Shown here piece after piece: positions 18,808 through 27,423 of a stretch of 64,000 nt of DNA. The notes under the pieces are model-generated. The model did no database searches. It was not told where the DNA came from and was given only the letters and a program-made list of their open reading frames with translations. Position 1 is the first letter of the stretch. Every line of letters begins with the position of its first letter. Source of the DNA: Rhizobium sp. Q54 (GTDB lineage: Bacteria > Pseudomonadota > Alphaproteobacteria > Reyranellales > Reyranellaceae); the NCBI GenBank assembly GCA_945903635.1, contig CAMDOT010000003.1, positions 1 through 64,000 of the forward strand. The letters run 5' to 3'. A program made the position numbers and the translations under genes.

Positions 18808-20895
18808 ATGGCCGACATCAAAACCGAGACCATCACCGGCGGCAGGCCAGGTAGCGGCGCGCATCGCGTGGTGGCGCTGTGCGGGCCGTATCTTTCGGGC
18901 AAGACCAGCCTGCTCGAAAGCATTCTCTACGCCACGGGGGCCATCGGCCGGCGCGGTTCGACGCGCGCGGGCACCTCCATCGGCGATGCCGCGGCCGAGT
19001 CGCGCAAGCGCGGCATGGGCACCGAGATCAATGTCGCCTCGGTCGATTACCTCGGCGATCAATGGACCTTCCTCGACGTTCCCGGCTCGATCGAGTTCCA
19101 GCACGACGCCTTCGCCGCCCTTGCGGTGTGCGACGTGGCGGTCGTGGTGTGCGAACCCTCGCCCGAGCGCGTCGTGGCGTTGGCACCGCTGCTGAAATGC
19201 ATCGAGGACCGCCGCATCCCGCACATCATTTTCGTCAACAAGATCGACTCGGCGGAAGCCCGCGTGCGCGACATGCTGTCGGCGCTGCAGTCGGTGTCGA
19301 CGCGCAAGCTCGTCCTGCGCCAGGTGCCGATCCGCCGGCCGACCGCCGACGGCGGCGAGGAGACGGTGGGCTACGTCGACCTCGTGAGCGAGCGCGCCTA
19401 TCGCTACAAGAGCAGCGGCGCTTCCGATCTGATCGAGATGCCGGCCGAGATCCTGCCGCGCGAATCGGAGGCTCGCCGCGAACTCCTGGAAACGCTGTCC
19501 GAATTCGACGACACGCTGCTGGAGCAGTTGATCGAGGATATCGCGCCGGAGAAATCCCTGATCTACCGCGATCTCCACGACGAATTCGGCGCCGACAAGA
19601 TCGTGCCGGTGCTGCTGGGCGCCGGCGATCGCGAGAATGGCGTGCGCCGGCTCCTGAAGGCGTTGCGCCACGACACGCCGTTCGCCGCTGAAACCGCCAA
19701 ACGCCGGTCTCTTTCGACCAATGGCGCGACTAACGGAACAGCGGTCGTGGAATGCTTCAAGGTCCTGCATCAGTCGCATGCCGGCAAGCTCTCGCTCTGC
19801 CGGGTCTGGTCGGGGACGCTCACCGAAGGCCAGACGCTGGGCGGCCATCGCATTGGCGCGATGCTGCGGCCGTTCGGCCAACGCCTCGACAAGATCGCCG
19901 AAGCCCGCAGCGGCGAACTCGTGGCGCTCGCCAAGCTGGAGGCGCTCTCGGCGGGCCATGTGCTGGGGGCTGCCGGGATCGCCCCGTCGGTCGATTTTCC
20001 GGCGCCGGCGCCTGCGGTGTTCGTCCTGTCGCTTGCCGCCAAGAACCGCAACGACGAGGTCAAGCTTTCGGGCGCCCTGCACAGGATCGTCGAGGAGGAT
20101 CCGTCGCTCTCGTTCGAGGCGCGCGGCGAAACCCACGAGCTGCTGATCAAGGGCCAGGGCGAGATGCACCTCAAGGTCGCGGTCGACAAGCTTGCCGGCC
20201 GCTACAACGTGGCCGTCGAGACCGCGGCGCCGCGCGTGGCCTATCGCGAAACCATCCAGGCCGGTGCCCAGCAGCACGCACGCTACAAGCGCCAGACCGG
20301 CGGCCACGGCCAGTTCGCCGACATCAAGGTCGAAATCAAGCCGCTGCCGCGCGGTTCGGGTTTCCACTTCGTCGACAAGATCGTGGGCGGTGTGGTGCCG
20401 CGCAACTTCATCCCGGCGGTCGAGGAAGGCCTGATCGACTATCTGAAGGCCGGTCCGCTCGGCCAGCCGATCGTCGATATCGAGGTCACGCTGTTCGACG
20501 GCCAGTACCATGCCGTCGACAGCTCGGAGATGTCCTTCAAGATGGCGGCGCGCATCGCCATGAGCGAGGCCATGCCGAAATGCCGCCCGGTGTTGCTGGA
20601 GCCGATCCTCAAGGTGACGGTCACCGGGCCCAGCGAATCGACACCAAGACTGCAACGGCTGATCTCCGGCCGGCGCGGCCAGTTGCTGGGCTACGATGCC
20701 CGCCCCGGCTGGGACGGCTGGGACGAAGTCTCGGCCCTGATGCCGGAAGCGGAGATCGCCGACATGATCGTCGAGATCCGTTCGGTGACGCAGGGCGTCG
20801 GCACCTTCCGCACCGAGTTCGACCATCTGCAGGAGCTGGCCGGGCGCACCGCCGAACGCATCGTCGAGGAGGCGAAGAAGCATCAAGCCGCGTAG
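18808..20895 (+). CDS. Elongation factor G-like translational GTPase, atypical paralogue
   Basis: Encodes 695 residues with the EF-G domain order (G domain, II, III, IV, V). The P-loop is GPYLSGKTSL (26-35) instead of GHIDAGKTT. The G3 motif is DVPGSIEF (90-97): the catalytic His of DxPGH is Ser94. NKID at 144-147 is normal. Domain IV signatures such as GGHGQFADIKVEI are intact. This is a diverged EF-G paralogue known in alphaproteobacteria, not the fusA of the str operon; GTP hydrolysis may be slow or absent. Its role could be recycling or stress translation; not known. Confidence 0.9.
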   Translation: MADIKTETITGGRPGSGAHRVVALCGPYLSGKTSLLESILYATGAIGRRGSTRAGTSIGDAAAESRKRGMGTEINVASVDYLGDQWTFLDVPGSIEFQHDAFAALAVCDVAVVVCEPSPERVVALAPLLKCIEDRRIPHIIFVNKIDSAEARVRDMLSALQSVSTRKLVLRQVPIRRPTADGGEETVGYVDLVSERAYRYKSSGASDLIEMPAEILPRESEARRELLETLSEFDDTLLEQLIEDIAPEKSLIYRDLHDEFGADKIVPVLLGAGDRENGVRRLLKALRHDTPFAAETAKRRSLSTNGATNGTAVVECFKVLHQSHAGKLSLCRVWSGTLTEGQTLGGHRIGAMLRPFGQRLDKIAEARSGELVALAKLEALSAGHVLGAAGIAPSVDFPAPAPAVFVLSLAAKNRNDEVKLSGALHRIVEEDPSLSFEARGETHELLIKGQGEMHLKVAVDKLAGRYNVAVETAAPRVAYRETIQAGAQQHARYKRQTGGHGQFADIKVEIKPLPRGSGFHFVDKIVGGVVPRNFIPAVEEGLIDYLKAGPLGQPIVDIEVTLFDGQYHAVDSSEMSFKMAARIAMSEAMPKCRPVLLEPILKVTVTGPSESTPRLQRLISGRRGQLLGYDARPGWDGWDEVSALMPEAEIADMIVEIRSVTQGVGTFRTEFDHLQELAGRTAERIVEEAKKHQAA

Positions 20896-20962
20896 CCGTC
20901 TTCACCTCCGGACAGGCTTGCTCCATATTGCCCCCGTGGGAAGTTCATGGGGGCAATTGCGC

Positions 20963-21406
20963 ATGTTGGATAGACGATCGCTGATGATGGGCGGCCTCGC
21001 GATGGCAGCGGCAGCGAGCCTCGCCGGCCCGGTCGAGGCCCAGGCGCCGGCCAGCCGGCCGATGCTGGTGTTCGTCGGCGACCAGACGTCGGAAGATTGC
21101 AAGACCTGGCGGACACAGTGGGAACCGATGTTCGTCGCCTCCCCGATGTTCAAGAAGATCGACTACCGGGTGATCTATCCCGAAAAATCGTCGATGCTGG
21201 CCAAACAGCAGACTTGGCCGGCCGATCTGCGCTGGCTGCTCGACACCTTCCTGATGAGCCAGGTCGGCGTCCAGGAAGGCTTCGAGGTTCCGCGCTTCTT
21301 CCTGGTGCAGAACGGGCAAGTCACCTTCTCCACCTCCGGCAACAGCGGCTGGCGGGAAGTGATGTGGCCCACCCTTCAGGACGTGACGAGCGGACAACCG
21401 GGATGA
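20963..21406 (+). CDS. Exported thioredoxin-fold-like protein with a single Cys
   Basis: Encodes 147 residues. A signal peptide (MLDRRSLMMGGLAMAAAASL..., about 1-27) is followed by a domain that begins MLVFVGDQTSEDCKTWRTQWEP and contains VPRFFLVQNGQ, like a thioredoxin fold with one cysteine and no CxxC. The first frame ATG at 20918 lies too far upstream of the signal peptide. It is followed after 6 nt by the DUF962 gene. Not recognised more precisely; a redox or binding role is a guess. Confidence 0.75.
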   Translation: MLDRRSLMMGGLAMAAAASLAGPVEAQAPASRPMLVFVGDQTSEDCKTWRTQWEPMFVASPMFKKIDYRVIYPEKSSMLAKQQTWPADLRWLLDTFLMSQVGVQEGFEVPRFFLVQNGQVTFSTSGNSGWREVMWPTLQDVTSGQPG

Positions 21407-21412
21407 TCTGTG

Positions 21413-21931
21413 ATGGCTAACGATCTGTTTCGCCGCCAACTCGGCAGCTACGCCTCGGTGCATCGCGACCGGCGTAACAAGGCGACGCATTTCGTCGGCA
21501 TTCCCCTCATCGTCTTCTCGCTGTTGCTGCTGCTGTCGCTCTGGCGCTTCGAGCTCGGCGGCCGTGAATGGCCGGTGTCGCTGGCGGTGGCGATGGTGGC
21601 GCTCCTGGGCTGGATGGCGCTCGATCTCGGCATCGGCGTCATCATGGCGGTGCTGATGGCCCCGGCATGGTACGCAGCCGATGCGCTTGCCGGCGCACTG
21701 GGGGCGCCCTCCGCGGTATGGATGGCGTTCATCGTGCTGTTCGTCGGCGGCTGGGTGCTGCAGTTCCTCGGTCATCACTACGAGGGCAAACGGCCGGCGC
21801 TCCTCGACAATATCTTCCAGGGCTTCATCGGACCGATGTTCCTGGTGGCGGAGACCGTCGTCGTCCTGGGCCATCGCCACGATTTGGCCCGAGCCATCGG
21901 TGAAGGTGAGGATGACGTCACGGTCCGGTGA
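21413..21931 (+). CDS. DUF962/Mpo1-like membrane protein
   Basis: Encodes 172 residues with several hydrophobic helices. The signature HRDRRNKATHFVGIP (H17 to P31) and the later LGHHYEGKRPAL match DUF962, the family of yeast Mpo1, an iron-dependent enzyme that shortens 2-hydroxy fatty acids. Conserved His residues would bind the metal. The ATG at 21413 is used; a GTG immediately before it is possible. A role in lipid turnover is plausible. It is translated from the same message as the preceding gene. Confidence 0.87.
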   Translation: MANDLFRRQLGSYASVHRDRRNKATHFVGIPLIVFSLLLLLSLWRFELGGREWPVSLAVAMVALLGWMALDLGIGVIMAVLMAPAWYAADALAGALGAPSAVWMAFIVLFVGGWVLQFLGHHYEGKRPALLDNIFQGFIGPMFLVAETVVVLGHRHDLARAIGEGEDDVTVR

Positions 21932-21998
21932 GCAAGGTTGATTTGCGGGGTCCCTGCCGACACTGCATGACTGGCTGAGCGTAACAGGAGTTCGACGA

Positions 21999-22964
21999 AT
22001 GCTGATCAAGCGCACGCGCGGCTGGGAATTGCCGGAACGGCTGGCAACGCCGGAAAGCCACTATCTGCAGCGCCGCGATCTCGTGCGGGCGATGGGGCTC
22101 GGCGCTGCTTCTCTCGCGCTGCCGGTTGCCGCACTGGCCCAGGACAAGGCGGCGCCCGACCCGTCGGCCGGCCTCTATCCGGCCAAGCGCAACGACAAGT
22201 ACGGCGTGCCGACACCCATGACGGCGGAACGGCAGGCCACGACCTACAACAACTTCTATGAGTTCGGGACCGACAAGAGCATCTGGCGCGACGCCCAGAA
22301 GCTCGAGGTCCGGCCGTGGACGATCAAGGTCGGCGGCATGGTCGAGAAGCCGTTCGAGATCGGCATCGACGATCTTCTGGCAAAGATGCCGATCGAGGAG
22401 CGCGTCTATCGTCACCGCTGCGTCGAGGCCTGGTCGATGATCGTCCCGTGGAGCGGCTTTCCGGTCCGCTCGCTGGTCGAGTTCTGCAAGCCGCAGGGTG
22501 GCGCCAAGTTCGTCGTCATGAAGACCCTGTCGAAGCCCTCGGTGATGCGCGAGCAGCGCGACCTTCTCTATCCCTGGCCCTACACCGAGGGCCTGGCGAT
22601 GGACGAGGCCATGAACGATCTCGCCTTCATGGCGACCGGGCTCTACGGCAAGCCGATCCACAAGCAGAATGGCGCGCCGCTCAGGCTCGTGGCGCCATGG
22701 AAGTACGGATTCAAGAACGTGAAGTCGATCGTCAGCGTCGATTTCACCGACAAGCGCCCGGTCACCTTCTGGGAGAAGCTGCAATCCAGCGAATATGGCT
22801 TCTGGGCCAACGTAAATCCCGAGGTGGCGCATCCGCGCTGGAGCCAGGCGACCGAGAAGCCGCTGGGCAGCGACGCCCGCATCCCGACCTTGCTCTACAA
22901 CGGCTATGCCGAGTTCGTGGCTGGCCTCTACACCGACCGCAAAGCGGAAAAGCTGTTCATGTAG
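21999..22964 (+). CDS. msrP: Protein-methionine-sulfoxide reductase catalytic subunit (molybdopterin enzyme)
   Basis: Encodes 321 residues. A Tat-type leader (QRRDLVRAMG, about 24-33, then a hydrophobic stretch to ALAQ) precedes a sulfite-oxidase-fold domain. C141 in RHRCVEAWSMIVPWSGFP should ligate molybdenum. It repairs oxidised methionines of periplasmic proteins. The usual membrane heme partner msrQ is not adjacent here, so electrons must come from a gene elsewhere. The start ATG has AACAGGAG about 6 nt upstream. Confidence 0.94.
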   Translation: MLIKRTRGWELPERLATPESHYLQRRDLVRAMGLGAASLALPVAALAQDKAAPDPSAGLYPAKRNDKYGVPTPMTAERQATTYNNFYEFGTDKSIWRDAQKLEVRPWTIKVGGMVEKPFEIGIDDLLAKMPIEERVYRHRCVEAWSMIVPWSGFPVRSLVEFCKPQGGAKFVVMKTLSKPSVMREQRDLLYPWPYTEGLAMDEAMNDLAFMATGLYGKPIHKQNGAPLRLVAPWKYGFKNVKSIVSVDFTDKRPVTFWEKLQSSEYGFWANVNPEVAHPRWSQATEKPLGSDARIPTLLYNGYAEFVAGLYTDRKAEKLFM

Positions 22965-23036
22965 CCTGCCACCTTTGCCTCGCCGCGCCGGCCCGCTACA
23001 ACGGGCACCGGCCGATGAGGCCAAGGGAGGTCTTTC

Positions 23037-24014
23037 GTGAAAATCAACCGTCGCTCTACGCTTGCGGGGGCAATCGCTGCATCGGCCGCAGGATTGCCGC
23101 TCTCCAAGGCGGCCTTCGCCCAGGCCTTCCCCAACAAGCCGATCAAGATCGTCGTGCCCTTCGCCGCCGGCAGCGCCACCGACCTGACCGCACGCGGCCT
23201 GGGCGCCAAGCTGCAGGACATCCTCAAGCAGCCGATTGTGATCGAGAACAAGCCCGGCGCCAGCGGACAGCTCGGCGCCTCGGCCGTCGCGACGGCGCCG
23301 GCCGACGGCTACACGCTGCTGATGGGCACCAACACCACCAATTCCGCCAACGGCGCGCTGTTCAAGAAACTCTCCTACGATCCCGACAAGGATTTTGCCC
23401 CGGTCATCCGCTGCGTCACCGGCGTCAACGCGCTGGTCGTGAACAACGATGTGCCGGTGAAGACCGTGGCCGAGCTGATCGACTACGCCAAGAAGAACCC
23501 GGGCAAGCTCAACTACGCCGAGGCCAGCGCCTCACAGCGCCTGTCCGCCGAGATGTTCAACCAGCTGGCCGGCGTGAAGATCGAGCGTGTGCCCTACAAG
23601 GCGAGCCCGCAGGCACTGGGCGACGTGGCCTCAGGCCAGGTGCAGGTCATGTTTCCCGATCTACCGCAGGCATTGACCCAGATCGAGGCCGGCCGCGTAC
23701 GTGGTCTCGCCGTAACCGGATCCAAGCGCACGACGGTGGCGCCCGATCTGCCGGCGATCGCCGAGACCGTGACCGGCTATGTGCTGGTTTACTGGCTGGC
23801 GGTGTTCGCGCCGGCGGCGACGCCCAAGCCGATCCTCAAGACCCTGCATGACGCCATCGCCGAGGCGCTCAAGGACCCGGCCACGGGCAAGGCCATGACG
23901 CAGGGCCGCATGGAGATCTCGCCGCTCGGTCTCGACGCGTTCGATGCGTTCGTGAAGAGCGAGACCGTATGGTGGACCAAGTCCATCAAGGCGGCCGGAA
24001 TCGAGCCGGAGTGA
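23037..24014 (+). CDS. Tripartite tricarboxylate transporter substrate-binding protein (Bug/TctC family)
   Basis: Encodes 325 residues. A signal peptide with an RR motif (MKINRRSTLAGAIAASAAG..., cleaved near AFAQ) is followed by FPNKPIKIVVPFAAGSATD, the signature of Bug periplasmic binding proteins. GTG start with GGGAGG upstream. Such orphan binding proteins capture carboxylates or amides; no TctA/TctB genes are adjacent. It ends 8 nt before the enoyl-CoA hydratase gene, suggesting uptake and breakdown of the same acid. Confidence 0.93.
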   Translation: MKINRRSTLAGAIAASAAGLPLSKAAFAQAFPNKPIKIVVPFAAGSATDLTARGLGAKLQDILKQPIVIENKPGASGQLGASAVATAPADGYTLLMGTNTTNSANGALFKKLSYDPDKDFAPVIRCVTGVNALVVNNDVPVKTVAELIDYAKKNPGKLNYAEASASQRLSAEMFNQLAGVKIERVPYKASPQALGDVASGQVQVMFPDLPQALTQIEAGRVRGLAVTGSKRTTVAPDLPAIAETVTGYVLVYWLAVFAPAATPKPILKTLHDAIAEALKDPATGKAMTQGRMEISPLGLDAFDAFVKSETVWWTKSIKAAGIEPE

Positions 24015-24022
24015 GCAGCGCC

Positions 24023-24784
24023 ATGAGCAAGGTCATCGTCGAGAAGAACGGCCCGGTCAAAACCGTCTGGATGAACCGACCGGAGAAGAAGAACGCGCTC
24101 GACAGCGAGCTGTTGGGCAACATGATCAACGCATTGCAGGCGCCGGTCGCAGCAGAGGATCGCGTGCTCGTGATCCGCGGCAAGGGCGACGTGTTCTGCG
24201 CCGGTCTCGACATGGCCGAGCGCAGCAAGAGCGCCGGTGACGGCAAGGCGAGCGGCATCGAAATCATGCTGCGGGCCATCGAGCTCTGCCCGCTGCCGGT
24301 CGTGGCCGTGGTGCACGGCGACGCCATCGCCGGCGGCAACGAGCTGGCGCTGCATTGCGACCTGGTGGTGGCGAGCCAGAAGGCGCGCTTCGGCATGTCG
24401 CTGGCCCAGGTCGGCCTCGCGCCAAACTGGTTCCTGGCCAAGAAGCTGATGGAAGTGCTGGGCCCGGTGACGACGCGCGAAATGCTGCTGCTGGGCGATC
24501 CCCTGCCCTCGACCAAGCTCTTCGCGCTGGGCCTGATCGCGCGCTGCGTACCGGCCGATCAGCTCGAGGCCGAGGCCGCCAAGGTGATCGATCGACTCGC
24601 CGCCAATGCCCCGCTGTCGCTCAAGGCGATGAAGGCGCTGACAGTGCGCCAGCTCGAGTTCCGCGACGCCATCCCGCACGACGACGTGGACGCGGCCGTT
24701 CGCGCCGCGATGCAGAGCCAGGACGCCCAGGAAGGTATGAAGGCGCGGCTGGAAAAGCGCACCGCCAAGTTCCAGGGTAAATAG
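24023..24784 (+). CDS. Enoyl-CoA hydratase/isomerase family protein
   Basis: Encodes 253 residues with the crotonase fold. The oxyanion-hole blocks are FCAGLDM and HGDAIAGGNELALHCDLVVAS; FGMSLAQVGLAP follows. The short start MSKVIVEKNGPVKTVWMNRPEKKNAL is typical of the family, and the longer upstream frame overlaps the preceding gene. Substrate undetermined. It is linked to an acyl-CoA dehydrogenase and a CoA transferase downstream, so a fatty- or carboxylic-acyl-CoA catabolic route is likely. Confidence 0.92.
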   Translation: MSKVIVEKNGPVKTVWMNRPEKKNALDSELLGNMINALQAPVAAEDRVLVIRGKGDVFCAGLDMAERSKSAGDGKASGIEIMLRAIELCPLPVVAVVHGDAIAGGNELALHCDLVVASQKARFGMSLAQVGLAPNWFLAKKLMEVLGPVTTREMLLLGDPLPSTKLFALGLIARCVPADQLEAEAAKVIDRLAANAPLSLKAMKALTVRQLEFRDAIPHDDVDAAVRAAMQSQDAQEGMKARLEKRTAKFQGK

Positions 24785-24787
24785 CCC

Positions 24788-25126
24788 ATGTCGGTCCGGC
24801 TCCGCCTCGACAAGCCGTGGAGGCCGCTGACGCCGGAAGAGGCCGCGCGCCTGCCGGGGCAGCTCGGCGTCTACCAGATCGCCGATGCAGAGGGTGCCAT
24901 TCTCTACATCGGTCAGGCCGGCGGCCGCTCGCCCTTCGGCCTGCGCAGCGAACTCGTACGCGAGGCAGAGGAGCGCGGCCCGGGCCGGCAGTTCCGCGTC
25001 GAAGTGAACATGCAGTATCGCAGCCGCTGGTTCGAATTGCTGATGGTCCACAAGGCCGACCACGGCGCGCTGCCGCCCGACAATGCCAAAAACCCGCCGC
25101 CGCTGGGACGCTTGAGCCCGGCCTGA
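24788..25126 (+). CDS. GIY-YIG-like small protein
   Basis: Encodes 112 residues. LGVYQIADAEGAILYIGQAG shows GVY (27-29) and YIG (40-42) spaced as in GIY-YIG domains, followed by GGRSPFGLRSELVREA, with a conserved-looking Arg and Glu. It is small and lacks any DNA-binding extension. It sits 3 nt after the hydratase gene and 9 nt before the acyl-CoA dehydrogenase gene, an unexpected place for a nuclease; a non-nuclease role is possible. Confidence 0.78.
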   Translation: MSVRLRLDKPWRPLTPEEAARLPGQLGVYQIADAEGAILYIGQAGGRSPFGLRSELVREAEERGPGRQFRVEVNMQYRSRWFELLMVHKADHGALPPDNAKNPPPLGRLSPA

Positions 25127-25135
25127 GAGAGAGCC

Positions 25136-26302
25136 ATGGATTTCGAACCGAGCGAAGAACAGCAACTGCTGATCGACCAGGTCCGCCGCTTTGTGCGCGA
25201 AGAGATCATCCCGCTAGAAGCCAAGCTCGATCCAGACGCCGCGGAACTCGAGCCCGCCGATCACGCCAGGCTGGTCGAGAAGACCAAAGCGATGGGCCTG
25301 TTCGGCATCGACATCCCGAAGCAATACGGCGGCCCCGACATCGACATCGTGACCCGCGTGCTGCTGGCCATCGAGATGGCGCAGCATCGCGCCGGTCTTT
25401 ACGTTCCTTGCTATGGCACCTTCGGCGGTGCGGGCCTCGCCCAGATCTTCGAGGCCAACGAGGACCAGAAGGAGCGCTACCTCTATCCGACGCTGCGCGG
25501 CGAAAAGAAGGCCTTCTTCGGCCTCACCGAACCGTCGGGCGGCAGCGATCCGGCGCGCGCCATCCAGACCAAGGCCGAGCGCAGGGACAATGGCTGGGTG
25601 CTGAACGGCGCCAAGATCTTCATCTCCAACGCCGACCGCGCGCAGTACGGCATCGTGTTCGCCCGCACCGACGCCTCGAAGGGTCGCGCCGGCATCACCT
25701 GCTTCATCATCGATTCCGACACGCCGGGCTTCCACGTGCGCCGCGTCGTGCATACGCTGCGCTCGTCGCACTACGCGACCGAGCTCGAGTTCAAGGATTG
25801 CTGGGTCTCCGACCACCAGGTGCTGGGCGAGGTCAACAAGGGCTTCGCCGTGGCCAACGACCGCCTGACGCGCCAGCGCATCCCCTACGCCGCGGGCTGC
25901 ATCGGTGTCGCCATCGCCGCGCACGAGATGGCCATCGAATGGGCCAAGATGCGCTCGACCTTCGGCGAGAAGCTTGCCAACCGCCAGGCCGTGCAATGGA
26001 TGCTGGTAGACAACGAGATCGACATCCGCACCGCCCGGCACTTCACGCTGGAGGCGGCCGAGAAGGCGCGGCGTGGCCTGCCCTTCAAGATCGAGGCCTC
26101 GATCGCCAAGCTCACGGCCTCGGAAGGCGGCGGCCGGGTGGTCGACCGCTCGATGCAGATCCACGGCGGCATGGGCATGACCAAGGACCTGCCGCTGGAA
26201 CGCTGGTATCGCGAGATGCGCATCCGCCGGGTCGGCGAAGGCCCGAGCGAAGTGCAGCGCATGGTGATCGCGCGCGAGATCCTGGGCAGCAACCTGCGAT
26301 GA
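25136..26302 (+). CDS. Acyl-CoA dehydrogenase family protein
   Basis: Encodes 388 residues. FAD-dependent alpha,beta-dehydrogenation of an acyl-CoA. Blocks include FFGLTEPSGGSDPARAIQT, NGAKIFISNADRA, RAGITCFIIDSDTPGF and the C-terminal IHGGMGMTKDLPLERWYREMRIRRVGEGPSEVQ. The last part resembles CaiA-like and short/branched-chain enzymes. It overlaps the CoA transferase gene by 4 nt (ATGA), so both work on one pathway. An electron-transfer flavoprotein should accept the electrons. Confidence 0.95.
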   Translation: MDFEPSEEQQLLIDQVRRFVREEIIPLEAKLDPDAAELEPADHARLVEKTKAMGLFGIDIPKQYGGPDIDIVTRVLLAIEMAQHRAGLYVPCYGTFGGAGLAQIFEANEDQKERYLYPTLRGEKKAFFGLTEPSGGSDPARAIQTKAERRDNGWVLNGAKIFISNADRAQYGIVFARTDASKGRAGITCFIIDSDTPGFHVRRVVHTLRSSHYATELEFKDCWVSDHQVLGEVNKGFAVANDRLTRQRIPYAAGCIGVAIAAHEMAIEWAKMRSTFGEKLANRQAVQWMLVDNEIDIRTARHFTLEAAEKARRGLPFKIEASIAKLTASEGGGRVVDRSMQIHGGMGMTKDLPLERWYREMRIRRVGEGPSEVQRMVIAREILGSNLR

Positions 26303-27420
26303 GCGCGGCACCTCTCGCCGGCATCAAGGTCGTCGAATTCGGCCAGAATCTCGCCGGCCCCTACTGCGGCCAGATCCTGGCCTTCCTCGGCGCCGAAGTG
26401 ATCAAGGTCGAACGCCCCGAGGGCGACGATGCGCGCAAATGGGGACCGCCGTTCATCGAAGGCGATGCGACGGGCTTCATCGCCCTCAACCGTGGCAAGA
26501 AATCGATCACCTGCGATCTCGGCGACCCGGCGCAGCGCGAGGCCCTGATCGAGCGCATCGGAACAGCCGACATCTTCGTGCACAACCTGCGGGCCGACGT
26601 GCCGGGCAAGTTCGGCTTCGACGGCGCCACGCTCACCAAGCGCTTCCCGCGCCTGATCTATGCCGACCTTGGCGCCTTTGGCCATGTCGGCCCCTGGAGG
26701 GAGCGACCCGGGTACGAACCGATCATCCAGGCGGTGGCCGGCCTGATCTCGCTGAATGGTGATCCATCGGGACCGGAAGCACGCATCGGCGTCTCGATCA
26801 TCGATCTCTCGACCGGCATGTGGACGGCGATCGGCGTGTTGGCGGCGCTGGCCAAGCGCACAGCGACCGGCCAGGGCAGCCTGGTGAATACCTCCCTGTT
26901 CGAGAGTGGCCTGATGTGGACGTCGAACCACGTCGCCGGCTGGTCGGTGACGGGCAAGATGCCGCCGCGGCAGGGCACGGGCCATCCCTCGCTCACACCT
27001 TACCAGGCGTTCGAATGCAGCGACGGGCCGTTGATGATCTGCCCGGGCAACGATCGACTCTGGCGCAAGTTCGCCGAGGCGCTGGGCCATCCCGAGTGGC
27101 CCGACGAAGCACGCTTCAAGACCAACGTGCAGCGCGCCGAGCGGCGCGGGATGCTGCTGGGGATGATTTCCGAGATCATGAAGACGGAAAGCCGGGCCTA
27201 CTGGGCGGCCAAGCTCGACGCACTGGGCGTGCCCAACGGGCCACTGAACGCCGTGCCGCAGGTGATGGACCTCGCACAGGTGGCGGCACTTGCCATGTTC
27301 AGCCAGCCCTATGCCGGCTCGAACGCCCTATTCCATGGCCTGCCGCTCAGCATCGACGGAGAGCGCGCCGGAGCTGCCGAAAAGGCGCCGAAAATCGGCG
27401 AGCACGACGGCAAAGTCTGA
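26299..27420 (+). CDS. Family III CoA transferase (CaiB/BaiF type)
   Basis: Encodes 373 residues. Transfers CoA between carboxylates. It begins APLAGIKVVEFGQNLAGPYCGQILAFLGAEVIKVE, the family signature, and D169 in SIIDLSTG aligns with the catalytic Asp. The start at 26299 overlaps the dehydrogenase stop. With the upstream dehydrogenase, hydratase and Bug-type binding protein it probably activates and degrades an imported acid; the substrate cannot be read from the sequence. The next gene is convergent, 3 nt away. Confidence 0.94.
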   Translation: MSAAPLAGIKVVEFGQNLAGPYCGQILAFLGAEVIKVERPEGDDARKWGPPFIEGDATGFIALNRGKKSITCDLGDPAQREALIERIGTADIFVHNLRADVPGKFGFDGATLTKRFPRLIYADLGAFGHVGPWRERPGYEPIIQAVAGLISLNGDPSGPEARIGVSIIDLSTGMWTAIGVLAALAKRTATGQGSLVNTSLFESGLMWTSNHVAGWSVTGKMPPRQGTGHPSLTPYQAFECSDGPLMICPGNDRLWRKFAEALGHPEWPDEARFKTNVQRAERRGMLLGMISEIMKTESRAYWAAKLDALGVPNGPLNAVPQVMDLAQVAALAMFSQPYAGSNALFHGLPLSIDGERAGAAEKAPKIGEHDGKV

Positions 27421-27423
27421 GCG

